This document shows, piece after piece, positions 51,965 through 63,937 of a stretch of DNA of 64,000 bases. Each line of letters opens with the position of its first letter. Positions within the stretch are counted from its first letter, which is position 1. A program made the position numbers and the translations under genes. The stretch is from Symsagittifera roscoffensis (lineage: Eukaryota; Xenacoelomorpha; Acoela; Convolutidae), in NCBI RefSeq assembly GCF_963678635.1, contig NC_087066.1, positions 5,423,954 through 5,487,953 of the forward strand, written 5' to 3'. A model generated the notes under the pieces. The model was not told the DNA's origin. It did not search any database and saw only the letters and a list, made by a program, of their open reading frames with translations.

Positions 51965-54505
51965 TCTAACACTCACATCGATATAGAACGAAATAAGGAC
52001 ATGCTATATCGACTCACTACACCACTAACATCTAGACAATTTACCTACATTGGATATAAAAAATCACTAAAAACACACACTGCACCCCGAGCTAATGAAT
52101 ATACACTAGAATATTACGATCATAACATCATCAGAGCTAACCAAGATCAATTCTTAGACGACGATCGCTTCGCTAACCCACAAATCACCGAGAAATTTTT
52201 CATTAAAACACCATATGTATTTACACTAAATATCTTCGATCGCAAGTTTGACCACATTATTTCAGAAGCACTAACAGACACACAAGCCTACGAAAGTTTT
52301 AAAGAACGCTTCCAAATATTTTCACTAACCTTTCATTTCCTTGCACCACATGAAAGAGATTTGCACTGCTCACACGATATTATGTTGCGCACTAAACAAA
52401 CACACACATATACTTATTATCGTTTCATCCAAAATCACTTTGACCTACACACTCCCTCCAGACAACCACACCATCGTTTTCAATTCATCAATTCCAAATA
52501 CACCTCACCATTCTTTCTTAACTTCACATATTGTATTAAAGATACTAACCTTCATGGTATTCTTCGAAATTATGATCCCATAACCCAAATGTACATTTTT
52601 TGTCCAATCACCAAGACCTTCAACGCAGAAGAATCCCGACCCTTCCTTATCCCACACGAGTTTGTACAACCTATAGAAATCCCCATTTTAGAATTCATCC
52701 ATAACACTAAATTCAATCACAAATTATATAATCTAATCCAAAACACACCCTATGAATTTGCAGTTGGCACTGAAGAACTAACCAACATTAAAGCACTTCA
52801 ATTGCTTTGGCCACTGCTTCAAACTAAAAATATCATCCGCATTTTAGCTAAATTACTAACAACTTCAGATCTCATCCACGACATCTTCCCCCACGGTTTC
52901 TTCCCCGACGACTAACAGGTAAGTATGAATTATACATATTACTAACTAATTTAAATATTAGAAACTCACCATTCTTTATCCATGTTTTCTTTAGAATTTT
53001 AGCCTTCATCCAACGATCATCTGAAAAATTCACAAAAGAAAAATAAAAAATAGCAAACTTCTTCAAAACTGTTTAAAACCCTATTAAATTTTTGCACCAA
53101 CAATTAAATAAATATAATACCAATGCAGTAATTTAATTTATAAATTTTTCCCCCACAAGCAGTAAATCTAATAATGATGAAAATTTGTAACTCAATTTTC
53201 CCCAACAACTAGCAGTAAAATTGAAATTCTATGTAGTAAATTAATAAGAAGCAAATGCAGTACTAACCTTTTGATATTTCCATTAACTCGCACAAGAATT
53301 CTATCCAAACTCGCACAGCTCGCCCACGAAGAATTGTTTAAATAATGAATTTCAGTTTCAAGCTTTCACAACTCAACAACTCTAACATACGATAACAAGT
53401 TTCAAACTTTCCTTTAACCCGGTTGGAAAGGAATTATATACTAAACAAAACTAACCAATGCAGCTTACTAAACACCACAACACATAGCATAACAGCATGA
53501 CTAAGAAAAAGGAAACCAACGGTACCCAAACCGGATTAACCCAGTTTAAAACTGGATAATTTATTCTTTTGAAGACTATTATAAAGTCTAAGAAAGAAAT
53601 AATAAAACACAAAAAAGTCGAAAGACAAACCCATACCACAAACAATTTGATTTTTGAAAAAAGGACACAACCAACAAAACATAAGAAAAACCACAACAAA
53701 CCCAACATAAAACGTTGTCACATAACAGGACCTCTCACAAAAACCGCATGCAATCATACTCCCACTCCTGGCCTAACCCACCAGGAAGGACGTCCTGAGC
53801 ATGCTCTATAGCCGGCCTTACCCACCGTGCTACATCCACGCTTTGTGACCACACTCCTATTTTTAATAAGAGCTACTCAAGGGTGAGTAACTCTTCAAAA
53901 TAACTGAACTAAAACAAAAAGCTTTTGTGAAAACAACTAACTAAAATCATAATTAAAAAATATTAAACTAATAAAAGTTTTATAAAATGTAAATTACATT
54001 ATGCAATACATAGATCAGAATACAACACCAAGGACGAACATCCAAAGACAAAACGACCTCACTACACTCGAGAAAGAATGGCCAACTACAATCAATATGC
54101 AGCTCACAATCACAACTCAAAGGATTTAGAGTACGACTTGACTTCGCAGAAAAGGACTTCATTGAACTAGACCAATGACCACCTCGATGTTCAAGTATAC
54201 GTACAGATCCGAGTAACCAGGCATCCCCTCCACGCACAATCTCCACGCCATTCCTAGACAAGATCAAAACACAAAGAAGTTCTCATCAATGAAACAGAAA
54301 AACCTGACATAGCCAACCATTCTGAAATCAGATTTGAGTTTGTTGCGAAAACCCAGTCGTTGTCTTGAGAAGACACAACGATTGAATCTGGGACTTCTCT
54401 AATAAGAAGACCCAGAAGAAATAAGATGTTCGCCAAATACCAACGTCCATCATCCATCCTTCGAATTGCAGAAAAACTATTCTAAAAAACTCTGTAAAAC
54501 CCGGA
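51965..54505 (+). repeat. 2541-bp tandem unit 2
   Basis: Near-identical to unit 1 at a fixed offset of 2541 bases, with only scattered single-base differences. Confidence 0.93.
52001..52915 (+). CDS. Free-standing copy of the env C-terminal domain (unit 2)
   Basis: 304 residues starting at the ATG equivalent to env Met858 and identical to env 858-1161. It has no signal peptide or membrane segment, so if expressed it would be soluble. The domain has no recognised family; it includes short acidic and His-rich stretches (QDQFLDDDRF, HDIFPHGFFPDD). It may simply be a by-product of tandem duplication. Confidence 0.55.
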   Translation: MLYRLTTPLTSRQFTYIGYKKSLKTHTAPRANEYTLEYYDHNIIRANQDQFLDDDRFANPQITEKFFIKTPYVFTLNIFDRKFDHIISEALTDTQAYESFKERFQIFSLTFHFLAPHERDLHCSHDIMLRTKQTHTYTYYRFIQNHFDLHTPSRQPHHRFQFINSKYTSPFFLNFTYCIKDTNLHGILRNYDPITQMYIFCPITKTFNAEESRPFLIPHEFVQPIEIPILEFIHNTKFNHKLYNLIQNTPYEFAVGTEELTNIKALQLLWPLLQTKNIIRILAKLLTTSDLIHDIFPHGFFPDD

Positions 54506-57046
54506 TCTAACACTCACATCGATATAGAACGAAATAAGGACATGCTATATCGACTCACTACACCACTAACATCTAGACAATTTACCTACATTGGATATAA
54601 AAAATCACTAAAAACACACACTGCACCCCGAGCTAATGAATATACACTAGAATATTACGATCATAACATCATCAGAGCTAACCAAGATCAATTCTTAGAC
54701 GACGATCGCTTCGCTAACCCACAAATCACCGAGAAATTTTTCATTAAAACACCATATGTATTTACACTAAATATCTTCGATCGCAAGTTTGACCACATTA
54801 TTTCAGAAGCACTAACAGACACACAAGCCTACGAAAGTTTTAAAGAACGCTTCCAAATATTTTCACTAACCTTTCATTTCCTTGCACCACATGAAAGAGA
54901 TTTGCACTGCTCACACGATATTATGTTGCGCACTAAACAAACACACACATATACTTATTATCGTTTCATCCAAAATCACTTTGACCTACACACTCCCTCC
55001 AGACAACCACACCATCGTTTTCAATTCATCAATTCCAAATACACCTCACCATTCTTTCTTAACTTCACATATTGTATTAAAGATACTAACCTTCATGGTA
55101 TTCTTCGAAATTATGATCCCATAACCCAAATGTACATTTTTTGTCCAATCACCAAGACCTTCAACGCAGAAGAATCCCGACCCTTCCTTATCCCACACGA
55201 GTTTGTACAACCTATAGAAATCCCCATTTTAGAATTCATCCATAACACTAAATTCAATCACAAATTATATAATCTAATCCAAAACACACCCTATGAATTT
55301 GCAGTTGGCACTGAAGAACTAACCAACATTAAAGCACTTCAATTGCTTTGGCCACTGCTTCAAACTAAAAATATCATCCGCATTTTAGCTAAATTACTAA
55401 CAACTTCAGATCTCATCCACGACATCTTCCCCCACGGTTTCTTCCCCGACGACTAACAGGTAAGTTTGAATTATACATATTACTAACTAATTTAAATATT
55501 AGAAACTCACCATTCTTTATCCATGTTTTCTTTAGAATTTTAGCCTTCATCCAACGATCATCTGAAAAATTCACAAAAGAAAAATAAAAAATAGCAAACT
55601 TCTTCAAAACTGTTTAAAACCCTATTAAATTTTTGCACCAACAATTAAATAAATATAATACCAATGCAGTAATTTAATTTATAAATTTTTCCCCCACAAG
55701 CAGTAAATCTAATAATGATGAAAATTTGTAACTTAATTTTCCCCAACAACTAGCAGTAAAATTGAAATTCTATGTAGTAAATTAATAAGAAGCAAATGCA
55801 GTACTAACCTTTTGATATTTCCATTCACTCGCACAAGAATTCTATCCAAACTCGCACAGCTCGCCCACGAAGAATTGTTTAAATAATGAATTTCAGTTTC
55901 AAGCTTTCACAACTCAACAACTCTAACATACGATAACAAGTTTCAAACTTTCCTTTAACCCGGTTGGAAAGGAATTATATACTAAACAAAACTAACCAAT
56001 GCAGCTTACTAAACACCACAACACATAGCATAACAGCATGACTAAGAAAAAGGAAACCAACGGTACCCAAACCGGATTAACCCAGTTTAAAACTGGATAA
56101 TTTATTCTTTTGAAGACTATTATAAAGTCTAAGAAAGAAATAATAAAACACAAAAAAGTCGAAAGACAAACCCATACCACAAACAATTTGATTTTTGAAA
56201 AAAGGACACAACCAACAAAACATAAGAAAAACCACAACAAACCCAACATAAAACGTTGTCACATGACAGGACCTCTCACAAAAACCGCATGCAATCATAC
56301 TCCCACTCCTGGCCTAACCCACCAGGAAGGACGTCCTGAGCATGCTCTATAGCCGGCCTAACCCACCGTGCTACATCCACGCTTTGTGACCACACTCCTA
56401 TTTTTAATAAGAGCTACTCAAGGGTGAGTAACTCTTCAAAATAACTGAACTAAAACAAAAAGCTTTTGTGAAAACAACTAACTAAAATCATAATTAAAAA
56501 ATATTAAACTAATAAAAGTTTTATAAAATGTAAATTACATTATGCAATACATAGATCAGAATACAACACCAAGGACGAACATCCAAAGACAAAACGACCT
56601 CACTACACTCGAGAAAGAATGGCCAACTACAATCAATATGCCGCTCACAATCACAACTCAAAGGATTTAGAGTACGACTTGACTTCGCAGAAAAGGACTT
56701 CATTGAACTAGACCAATGACCACCTCGATGTTCAAGTATACGTACAGATCCGAGTAACCAGGCATCCCCTCCACGCACAATCTCCACGCCATTCCTAGAC
56801 AAGATCAAAACACAAAGAAGTTCTCATCAATGAAACAGAAAAACCTGACATAGCCAACCATTCTGAAATCAGATTTGAGTTTGTTGCGAAAACCCAGTCG
56901 TTGTCTTGAGAAGACACAACGATTGAATCTGGGACTTCTCTAATAAGAAGACCCAGAAGAAATAAGATGTTCGCCAAATACCAACGTCCATCATCCATCC
57001 TTCGAATTGCAGAAAAACTATTCTAAAAAACTCTGTAAAACCCGGA
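54506..57046 (+). repeat. 2541-bp tandem unit 3
   Basis: Third copy, ending at CCCGGAT four bases before the 3' LTR. It carries a few extra substitutions. Confidence 0.93.
54542..55456 (+). CDS. Free-standing copy of the env C-terminal domain (unit 3)
   Basis: Same 304-residue protein as in unit 2, intact. All three copies keep the full frame without a stop, in line with very recent duplication or selection. Confidence 0.55.
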   Translation: MLYRLTTPLTSRQFTYIGYKKSLKTHTAPRANEYTLEYYDHNIIRANQDQFLDDDRFANPQITEKFFIKTPYVFTLNIFDRKFDHIISEALTDTQAYESFKERFQIFSLTFHFLAPHERDLHCSHDIMLRTKQTHTYTYYRFIQNHFDLHTPSRQPHHRFQFINSKYTSPFFLNFTYCIKDTNLHGILRNYDPITQMYIFCPITKTFNAEESRPFLIPHEFVQPIEIPILEFIHNTKFNHKLYNLIQNTPYEFAVGTEELTNIKALQLLWPLLQTKNIIRILAKLLTTSDLIHDIFPHGFFPDD

Positions 57047-57050
57047 TGGG

Positions 57051-57460
57051 TGGAACCTGATCTAAACTACATTTTATGATTGGATAAATTAGATATTTTA
57101 CCAATGTAAAGTATTTAATATTAACCAATCATGATCCATCTGACTAACAATCCACTTATTTGTAAGTGCTGAAATTACTTGTAATTTCAGCACCAGAGAG
57201 ATTTGAATTTAACTTAGAAATTAGTTGAACTCTCCCGAGTACTTCAGCAGCCGCAATAAACCAGTATACCCTAGATCTATTGAGCCTAGCAGAGACTAGT
57301 TAAACAACCTGAGACTAGATAGTATAAGAGTAAGATTAGGATCGGTATTAGACTAAGAAGTTGCACGAATCTATCCGGCCGAAAATAAGATAGCGTGACG
57401 AGCAGACGGTGTACCCTATCCGAAATTACTCTATGAGTTATACACTTCGGTCCTAACTCA
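57051..57460 (+). repeat. 3' LTR of the 23-kb element
   Basis: 410 bp, one mismatch to the 5' LTR; hairpin at 57166-57193, AATAAA at 57255-57260. Preceded by AAAACCCGGATGGG, a weak polypurine-type tract. Confidence 0.92.
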
Positions 57461-57614
57461 ATCGGCACAGTATCAAAAGTTATTACATTCTCAGTAAGTG
57501 TTGTCTTCATTTAGAATTTGTATTTGTGAATCAACTGTTGACGCCATGAATGGGTTTTGCATGGGTTGGGAGGAAGTGGGTTGAATTTTGAAACCCTCAA
57601 TTTTGCAAGTCTTA

Positions 57615-57721
57615 TGTGTTATCTACATATCAAAAACTCTCGGCTTGCAAAAGAAATCTAACTTAATGATTAAGCTAGATTTCTTTTGCAAGCCGTGAGT
57701 TTTTGATGTGTAGATAACACA
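57615..57721. repeat. 107-bp hairpin (mini-MITE or miRNA-precursor-like)
   Basis: Nearly perfect inverted repeat: arms of about 50 bp starting TGTGTTATCTACAT and ending ATGTGTAGATAACACA, three or so mismatches, short loop near TTAATGATTAA. No coding sense. Confidence 0.7.
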
Positions 57722-57984
57722 GGAGTTAAAGATCTGTACAATTTCAGTGCAAATTTGTTTTAGCTCGGGTTTACTGGTTTCAAATACCATTAGAATCCGT
57801 CCAGTTCAATTTGTTATTTCTCGAACACCTCAAAACTTAGGCGTTGTAACTGTGGTTTTCAGTTTAGTTGTACAGATACTTGGGGCATATTGAATGTATT
57901 ATTAGTCACTGGAAAAAAATAGGAAAAAAGTAGAAGTTATTCAAAATAAAGAAGGACGTCACTGACAGTTATTATTCAGAGTTC

Positions 57985-60701
57985 ATGAGTCGTGTGTGCG
58001 TCATCGGAGCTGGTGCAGCTGGTCTTTCAGTACTCCGGACAATCCCGTCCCAATTGATCCACAACGGAATCAAAGTCACGTGCTTCGAAGCTTCAAACAC
58101 AGTTGGAGGCGAATGGAACCAATATCGACCGAAAGCGACTCCTAAGAATAATGTCTATTCGAATATCAACGAAGAAGTTTTGCCTGAGTCGAGTATGTAT
58201 AAGAATTTGATCACGAATCTGCCCACGTGTTTCATGCAGTATCCAGACTATGATTGGGACAATAACAGGTTTTAACATTACCTCTCATTCAGTGATGTCC
58301 ATTTAATAAAATAAAAATTAAAAATTTGAAAGCAATACTAAGAAATTGAAGCAATATTTTCTGGCTAGTCTATTTTCATCAAATTTTTTCTAATTTTGTC
58401 GTGAAAATTCAGATTGTTTGCTTTTTTCCGCGGAACTCTGAAATGTTAAAATAGTTGACTGATGTAAAATGTGTACTTTGGCGTCGGATTGAATCCCGCT
58501 CGGGCAATTTCATTATTTTTTCAATTTGAATTGCTCAATTTAAATTAAAATTTTTCATTTAAATTGAGCGGACTCATAATTTACTTAAATATATTGAAAT
58601 TTAAATGAAAATTTAAATTTATTTAAGTTGTTTATTTAAATGAGTTTACTCATTATATAGAGATACATTGATCAGGATTTTTTATTTGTGTCTAATCAAA
58701 CAAAAGTCCGATCGAATTTTGGTAGGACTTTCGTTTGTCTGTTTTTTTTTACAAACGGAGTTTGCCCATAATTTTAGCACTTTTTACAATAATTGTAAAT
58801 TTTGGAAGTTTGTTTGAAATTTATATTGTCTTTGCATTTTTCTTTTCTTTTAATAAAAAGCAACAAGTAGCACTTTATTTAAAGTTTTGGTTGAAATTTT
58901 GTTTCTTTCTGGTTGCGATATTTCGAAAAAAATTGTATTTGTGACAGACTACTACGATAAACTACGAAGTAAAGTTGTTCTAATTTCCTCGAAAATGTTC
59001 CATTCACCTGGTTTTATTTAGTCAAGTGACCTTTTATGAGTCATTGCGGTTAGAGAATTGCTAGATTGTTCTTTTTTGTAAAATGAGAAATATGTCGCTG
59101 CTTTTACGGTAAAAATTTTACGCTTCAATTGTAAATTCTGATTTCTGGCACATGGTTGTATCGCAAATGGTGTGAATGTCCGCCTCGCCTCTGTGTAAAG
59201 CAATAACTTCAGTCACTTATCAAAAAAAGTTACTTTGTTTCCAGTCGTCAAGCATGTTTTAAAATTCGTTTACGATAAACTTCCTTTTAAAACCTGAATT
59301 TCTGCAAATTGTGCTCTAAATGAAAAAGAAGAGTTAGGACATCTTTGATCTGATTAGGTCGTCGTCTTTTGTCCACCACTCAGATGTGGCTCACTATTTG
59401 GACAGCTACTCAACTCACTTTGAACTTGATAGATTCATCCACTTCAACACAAGAGTGACTAATTTGAGACGATCGCCTGCAGCGAGTAAGCAGATTACGA
59501 TGTAAGATCATTCAAAAACATAGATACTATTTTTGAAATAAACGCACTCCTTTGAAATTTGTAGATATGTTCTCATTAAGTGGCTTAAATAGAGTTGTAT
59601 CTGTTATGTGCGAATATTATTGTTTTTTTAATGTACAGTTTTTTCTAATGTAAAAATGGCACTGTATTTTTCGTATTTTTTTATCAAAGTTCATTCTGTT
59701 AAACTTTTAGTTTTTTTTCTGATGTCATTTGCATGTTTATGGTGTTTGTGTAAATCGTTTGGTTTTTTTCAGCAGCAACAGTGGAATTGACTAAATGGCT
59801 AGTTACAGCTTCTACCGAAGGATCCAATGAATCGAAGGAACAGGAGTTTGACTACGTTTTCATATGCACTGGACACTTCAAATTCCCAAGGTATATTGAG
59901 ATACCAGGACTGGAAAAGTTCAAAGGTCAAGTTATCCACAGCAAGTTCTACGATGACCCGAAAGACTTCGAAGCAAAAACAGTTCTTATTATCGGAAACG
60001 GAATGTCAGGAATTGACATTTGCACTGAGTTGATCCCGAAAGCATCACATGTTTATGTTTCTGGGGCTACGATAAAGGATTGTTTCGGAAAAGAGAAAAA
60101 CGTTTCAGAAATTGCTTTAGTTCAACAATATGAAGCGCATACACATTCATTTGTTCTAGAAAGTGGACAGGTTTTGGACGCCAAAATTGACAGTGTTATT
60201 TTTTGTACCGGTTATACGTACGATCTTCCATTTGTAGACAAAGAGTCTTGTGAACTTAAAATAGAAGATGGATTTATAAGTCCAATGTTTGAATTTGCAG
60301 TACATGCTAAGTACCCTAGTTTGTTTTTAATTGGTCTGAACCAACGCGTGGTTCCGTTTCCATTTTTCTACTACCAGAGCTCTTTTTGTTGGTCCTTTAT
60401 TGAAAATGACTATGCAAACTTGCCCTCGAATGTGGAGGAACTTGCGAAAACTGAAGAACGTGACAGATTGAAGACTAAGAAGAAAAGGCACTTTTTCTGG
60501 CTGGGCGCGGAAGAAGGGGCCAACTTCAGCAGATACTATGCGGAGGTCAGCTGTAAAATCGATGGGTTTAGATCAATTTCGGAAGCCATAGCAAAAGTAG
60601 CTGAATTGAGATTCAAATATCCATGTGAATACAAAAAGTGGACAGTTCAACTAGAGGAAGATGGTTCAGTTTTGATATCAGAGACAAAACCAGGGTCATA
60701 A
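57985..60701 (+). CDS. Flavin-containing monooxygenase (three exons)
   Basis: NADPH- and FAD-dependent oxygenase that adds oxygen to soft nucleophiles (N or S). Exons 57985-58268, 59358-59485 and about 59773-60701 join in phase to 446 residues, close to the usual size of short FMOs. FAD Rossmann motif CVIGAGAAGLS (5-15) and VGGEW; FMO signature FKGQVIHSKFY; NADPH-binding IIGNGMSGID; and the FCTGY motif near the C-terminal third. Exon 1 ends at a weak donor (AG|GTTTTA), exon 2 at A|GTAAGC. The exon 3 acceptor may be 59772 or an AG 3 or 9 bases later. No C-terminal membrane anchor is obvious. The ATG lies 5 bases after an acceptor-like TATTCAG. Confidence 0.9.
58269..59357 (+). other. FMO intron 1
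   Basis: AT-rich. Contains an inverted-repeat stretch of ATTTAAAT-type words (58520-58650), a B-box-like GGATTGAATCC (~58487), a small hairpin (58697-58738) and a partial copy of the CGCCTCTGTG motif near 59185. No gene. Confidence 0.5.
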
Positions 60702-61483
60702 TTTTGCAATTTTTATTAAATTGTAAAAGTTAATTCTACCTAGAGAATGATATTTTGTTACTGAATATTTCTATAATCGAAATCCATCGAGTAATGTATT
60801 TTTGACTATTGTCTGTTATATCACTGTATCCTGATCTGATGATGTTCAGCCCAAAATTCAATTCGATTCAAGCTAAATTATTTTGTTATTTAAATTGCAG
60901 GCGTACTCTCTGGTGCCTTGTTATAACTCAGCTTTCAAAATATTTTCATGTTTTACGTCTACATTGGCTTGCAGTTTTTTGAGGCATATAATTTCGGGCA
61001 TCTTATCTATGTTACCAAAAGTCTATCAAAATATAAGGAGTTGTCAAATTAGACTCTCATGCTAAAAACACCTCCCCAAAAATTAAGGACCACATAGTAC
61101 GAGGTTGTTTGAAAAAAAAATACATAACGTTTATTTCCTCATCAGATATAAGACTTTTTCCCGTAAATAACTTTTCTCCTGGCTCCGTGACTCAGTTATC
61201 GATTATACTTTTCTGTTACAACATATATATTTTAGCATTGTTATTTTCAGGCCCAAGTAAAATTTGCTTTTTATGCTTGTTAAATTTTTTACCTACTCGA
61301 TTTGCTTATGTCTTTTTCCGCCCAATAGGTTACGACTAAATTAAATCGTCTTAGTAGCCTATTTTGCGTCGATAGTTCAGCAAAAAAGTTATGCGAGTGT
61401 GTGTTCTGAGGGAAAGAGTGAATTAGTTTGTTCAAGTCACACATTCCATAGGTTTTCGCTTCCCTGATATCACGCTTACCTTC
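60702..61483. other. Intergenic DNA downstream of FMO
   Basis: No AATAAA close to the FMO stop; ATTAAA occurs just after it. No other gene or repeat recognised. Confidence 0.45.
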
Positions 61484-61777
61484 TTATTTTCGATAACTTC
61501 TATCTTCTCGGCATTTTTCCTTCGATAACATCTTCACCACTTGATGCTTATCTTTCGAACATCGGAATATCGAACTCGGGTGCGTAGCTGCGTATACAAA
61601 TTTTCGCCGCTTGTTGAAAAAAAAACACTCCGCTTTTCTAATTTTGTCTTCCGCTGTTTCGACAGCAATTCTGAAATTTTCGATACTTCTGACTCCTTTT
61701 TCATGGCTGAGAGCTTCTCCGTAATCCTTCAGGTCACGTTGTTTTTCTTCATACTTCTCCAATTGGTGTTTAATCAC
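61484..61777 (-). pseudogene. Diverged copy of an unknown Lys-rich protein fragment
   Basis: 97 residues, with IKHQLEKYEEKQRDLKDY and NKRRKFVYAATH aligning by eye to IKCHLEKYEKQHPKNWKK and TKRRKYIYGDSK of the copies at 62528 and 63494. Sequence and length differ, so it is the oldest copy. No start or splice partner seen. Confidence 0.4.
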
Positions 61778-61876
61778 CTCGTCCTGTTTTTTTTTCTTAA
61801 ATGAAAAACACGACTATGTCTTTTCCTTGATTGATTTTGACTTATACTGGCACCATTTAGTCCAACTTGCACTCTT

Positions 61877-63815
61877 AAGTAATCGAAGCAATCTGATTTT
61901 TTTTGGATCTTTGTTTCAAGGGGGTTTTATGGAAATTCGATGCTGCTAACTTCAAAAACTTGACATTTTTTCTAAACAATACTATGTATTAGCTTTTTTA
62001 AAAAATTCTCATCCTACTGCTCCCTACGTGCACAATCACCGTTATATCTTGCTCCTTACATCGCCAAACACCAAAATCCACCCCGCTTGTCCCAATGAAA
62101 CAATCCCTCAAAGTTTCCAATGGCAGATGTTGAGCGTTTTTCACTTACCAAGCTTTTTTACGCCTTTTTGGCAGAAAGGAAAGAGCTCATATTTGTTAGG
62201 TTAATTCAACCATTTGCAATTGAAAGTTTTTTTTGGTTCAATTGCTGGCTTGCTTCTTCGAGAAAATTTTTTTCCGATTATAAAAGCTATAGAATCGTTT
62301 TTAGAAGAATATGTTTGATAACTGTCAGAAGATCACTCGACCTGACCCTACTGACCGAAAGGATCTGCATCATTTATACATAATGTTCGTTGTATAGAAT
62401 CGCTGGAAATGCATCTCGGTTATTGTTTCTCAAGCGACTCGATCTAAAAATTTATAGTAGTTCAGTGCAAACATTGTTACTTCGGAATCAATAGGCTAGT
62501 TTTGTTACTTTAGAAACATTCATTCAACTAACACATTCCATAGGTTCGGATGTCAATCGGAATATCGAGTTCTACTAAGGTTTTAGAGTCTCCGTAAATA
62601 TATTTTCGGCGTTTAGTGGGAAGAATACTCCGTTTTTGTCTTTTGCTTTTTGACAGCAATTCAGAAAGCTCGTTGTTCAGGGTTAAAAGTTTCTTCCAAT
62701 TCTTAGGGTGTTGTTTTTCATACTTCTCTAAATGGCATTTAATCACCTTGTCCTGTTTTTTTTTGTTAAATAAAAACAAGCATATGTTTCCCCCTGATTG
62801 AGTTTGACTTATTTTAGCACTATTTGGTACAACTTGCACTCTTAAATGATCGAAGCAATCTGATTTTTTTTGGATCTTTGTTTCAAGGGGGTTTTATGGA
62901 AATTCGATGCTGCTAACTTCAAAAACTTGACATTTTTTCTAAACAATACTATGTATTAGCTTTTTTAAAAAATTCTCATCCTACTGCTCCCTACGTGCAC
63001 AATCACCGTTATATCTTGCTCCTTACATCGCCAAACACCAAAATCCACCCCGCTTGTCCCAATGAAACAATCCCTCAAAGTTTCCAATGGCAGATGTTGA
63101 ACGTTTTTCACTTACCAAGCTTTTTTACGCCTTTTTGGCAGAAAGGAAAGAGCTCATATTTGTTAGGTTAATTCAACCATTTGCAATTGAAAGTTTTTTT
63201 GGTTCAATTGCTGGCTTGCTTCTTCGAGAAAATTTTTTTCCGATTATAAAAGCTATAGAATCGTTTTTAGAAGAATATGTTTGATAACTGTCAGAAGATC
63301 ACTCGACCTGACCCTACTGACCGAAAGGATCTGCATCATTTATACATAATGTTCGTTGTATAGAATCGCTGGAAATGCATCTCGGTTATTGTTTCTCAAG
63401 CGACTCGATCTAGAAATTTATAGTAGTTCAGTGCAAACATTGTTACTTCGGAATCAATAGGCTAGTTTTGTTACTTTAGAAACATTCATTCAACTAACAC
63501 ATTCCATAGGTTCGGATGTCAATCGGAATATCGAGTTCTACTAAGGTTTTAGAGTCTCCGTAAATATATTTTCGGCGTTTAGTGGGAAGAATACTCCGTT
63601 TTTGTCTTTTGCTTTTTGACAGCAATTCAGAAAGCTCGTTGTTCAGGGTTAAAAGTTTCTTCCAATTCTTAGGGTGTTGTTTTTCATACTTCTCTAAATG
63701 GCATTTAATCACCTTGTCCTGTTTTTTTTTGTTAAATAAAAACAAGCATATGTTTCCCCCTGATTGAGTTTGACTTATTTTAGCACTATTTGGTACAACT
63801 TGCACTCTTAAATGA
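61877..63815. repeat. ~967-bp tandem duplication
   Basis: Two consecutive copies (about 61877-62847 and 62848-63815) with only a few substitutions and 1-bp indels, offset 966-967. A third, diverged copy begins at 63815 and leaves the window. Each unit carries one copy of the unknown minus-strand coding fragment. Confidence 0.85.
62528..62839 (-). pseudogene. Unknown coding fragment, middle copy
   Basis: About 100 residues identical in their shared part to the 63494 copy, ending DIRTYGMC and stop. Homology continues upstream but is knocked out of frame in an A-run near 62865, so the longer frame of the next copy is lost here. Confidence 0.45.
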
Positions 63816-63937
63816 TCGAAGCACTCTGAAATGTTTTCTAAGCTTATTTCAAACGGGATTTTATGGAAAATCGATGCTGCTAACTTCAAAAAGTGGCATT
63901 TTTTTGTCTCTCGAAAGTGTTTTATGAACAGTTCCAA
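63494..63937 (-). CDS. Unknown protein, possible last exon
   Basis: Open for ~147 codons to a stop (TYGMC end), but without an ATG: the only Met is near the end and an upstream in-frame TAG sits ~2 codons before the apparent start. It is therefore likely an exon or fragment. Residues include CFDHLRVQVVPNSAKISQ, a Lys-rich helix (KVIKCHLEKYEKQHPKNWKKLL) and KRRKYIYGD. No family recognised. Confidence 0.4.
   Translation of the reverse strand: MELFIKHFRETKKCHFLKLAASIFHKIPFEISLENISECFDHLRVQVVPNSAKISQTQSGGNICLFLFNKKKQDKVIKCHLEKYEKQHPKNWKKLLTLNNELSELLSKSKRQKRSILPTKRRKYIYGDSKTLVELDIPIDIRTYGMC

Larger units (their letters stand above)
34470..57460 (+). mobile_element. 23-kb envelope-bearing Ty3/gypsy-type LTR retroelement
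   Basis: LTRs 34470-34879 and 57051-57460 (410 bp each, TG...CA, one mismatch) are flanked by the 4-bp duplication ATCG (34466-34469, 57461-57464), which proves a single insertion. Order: LTR, primer site, 1.2-kb leader, small basic ORF, gag, protease-RT-RNase H-integrase, two tiny membrane ORFs, a Met-less ORF, envelope-like glycoprotein, two further copies of the envelope 3' unit, LTR. Integrase last in pol places it in Ty3/gypsy. The plus strand is conspicuously A-rich and G-poor. The pol region is interrupted, so this copy is not autonomous as written. Confidence 0.92.

Noticed and set aside
59501-59506. GTAAGA as the FMO exon 2 donor
   Set aside because: It gives the wrong phase for every nearby exon 3 acceptor; A|GTAAGC at 59485 joins in phase.
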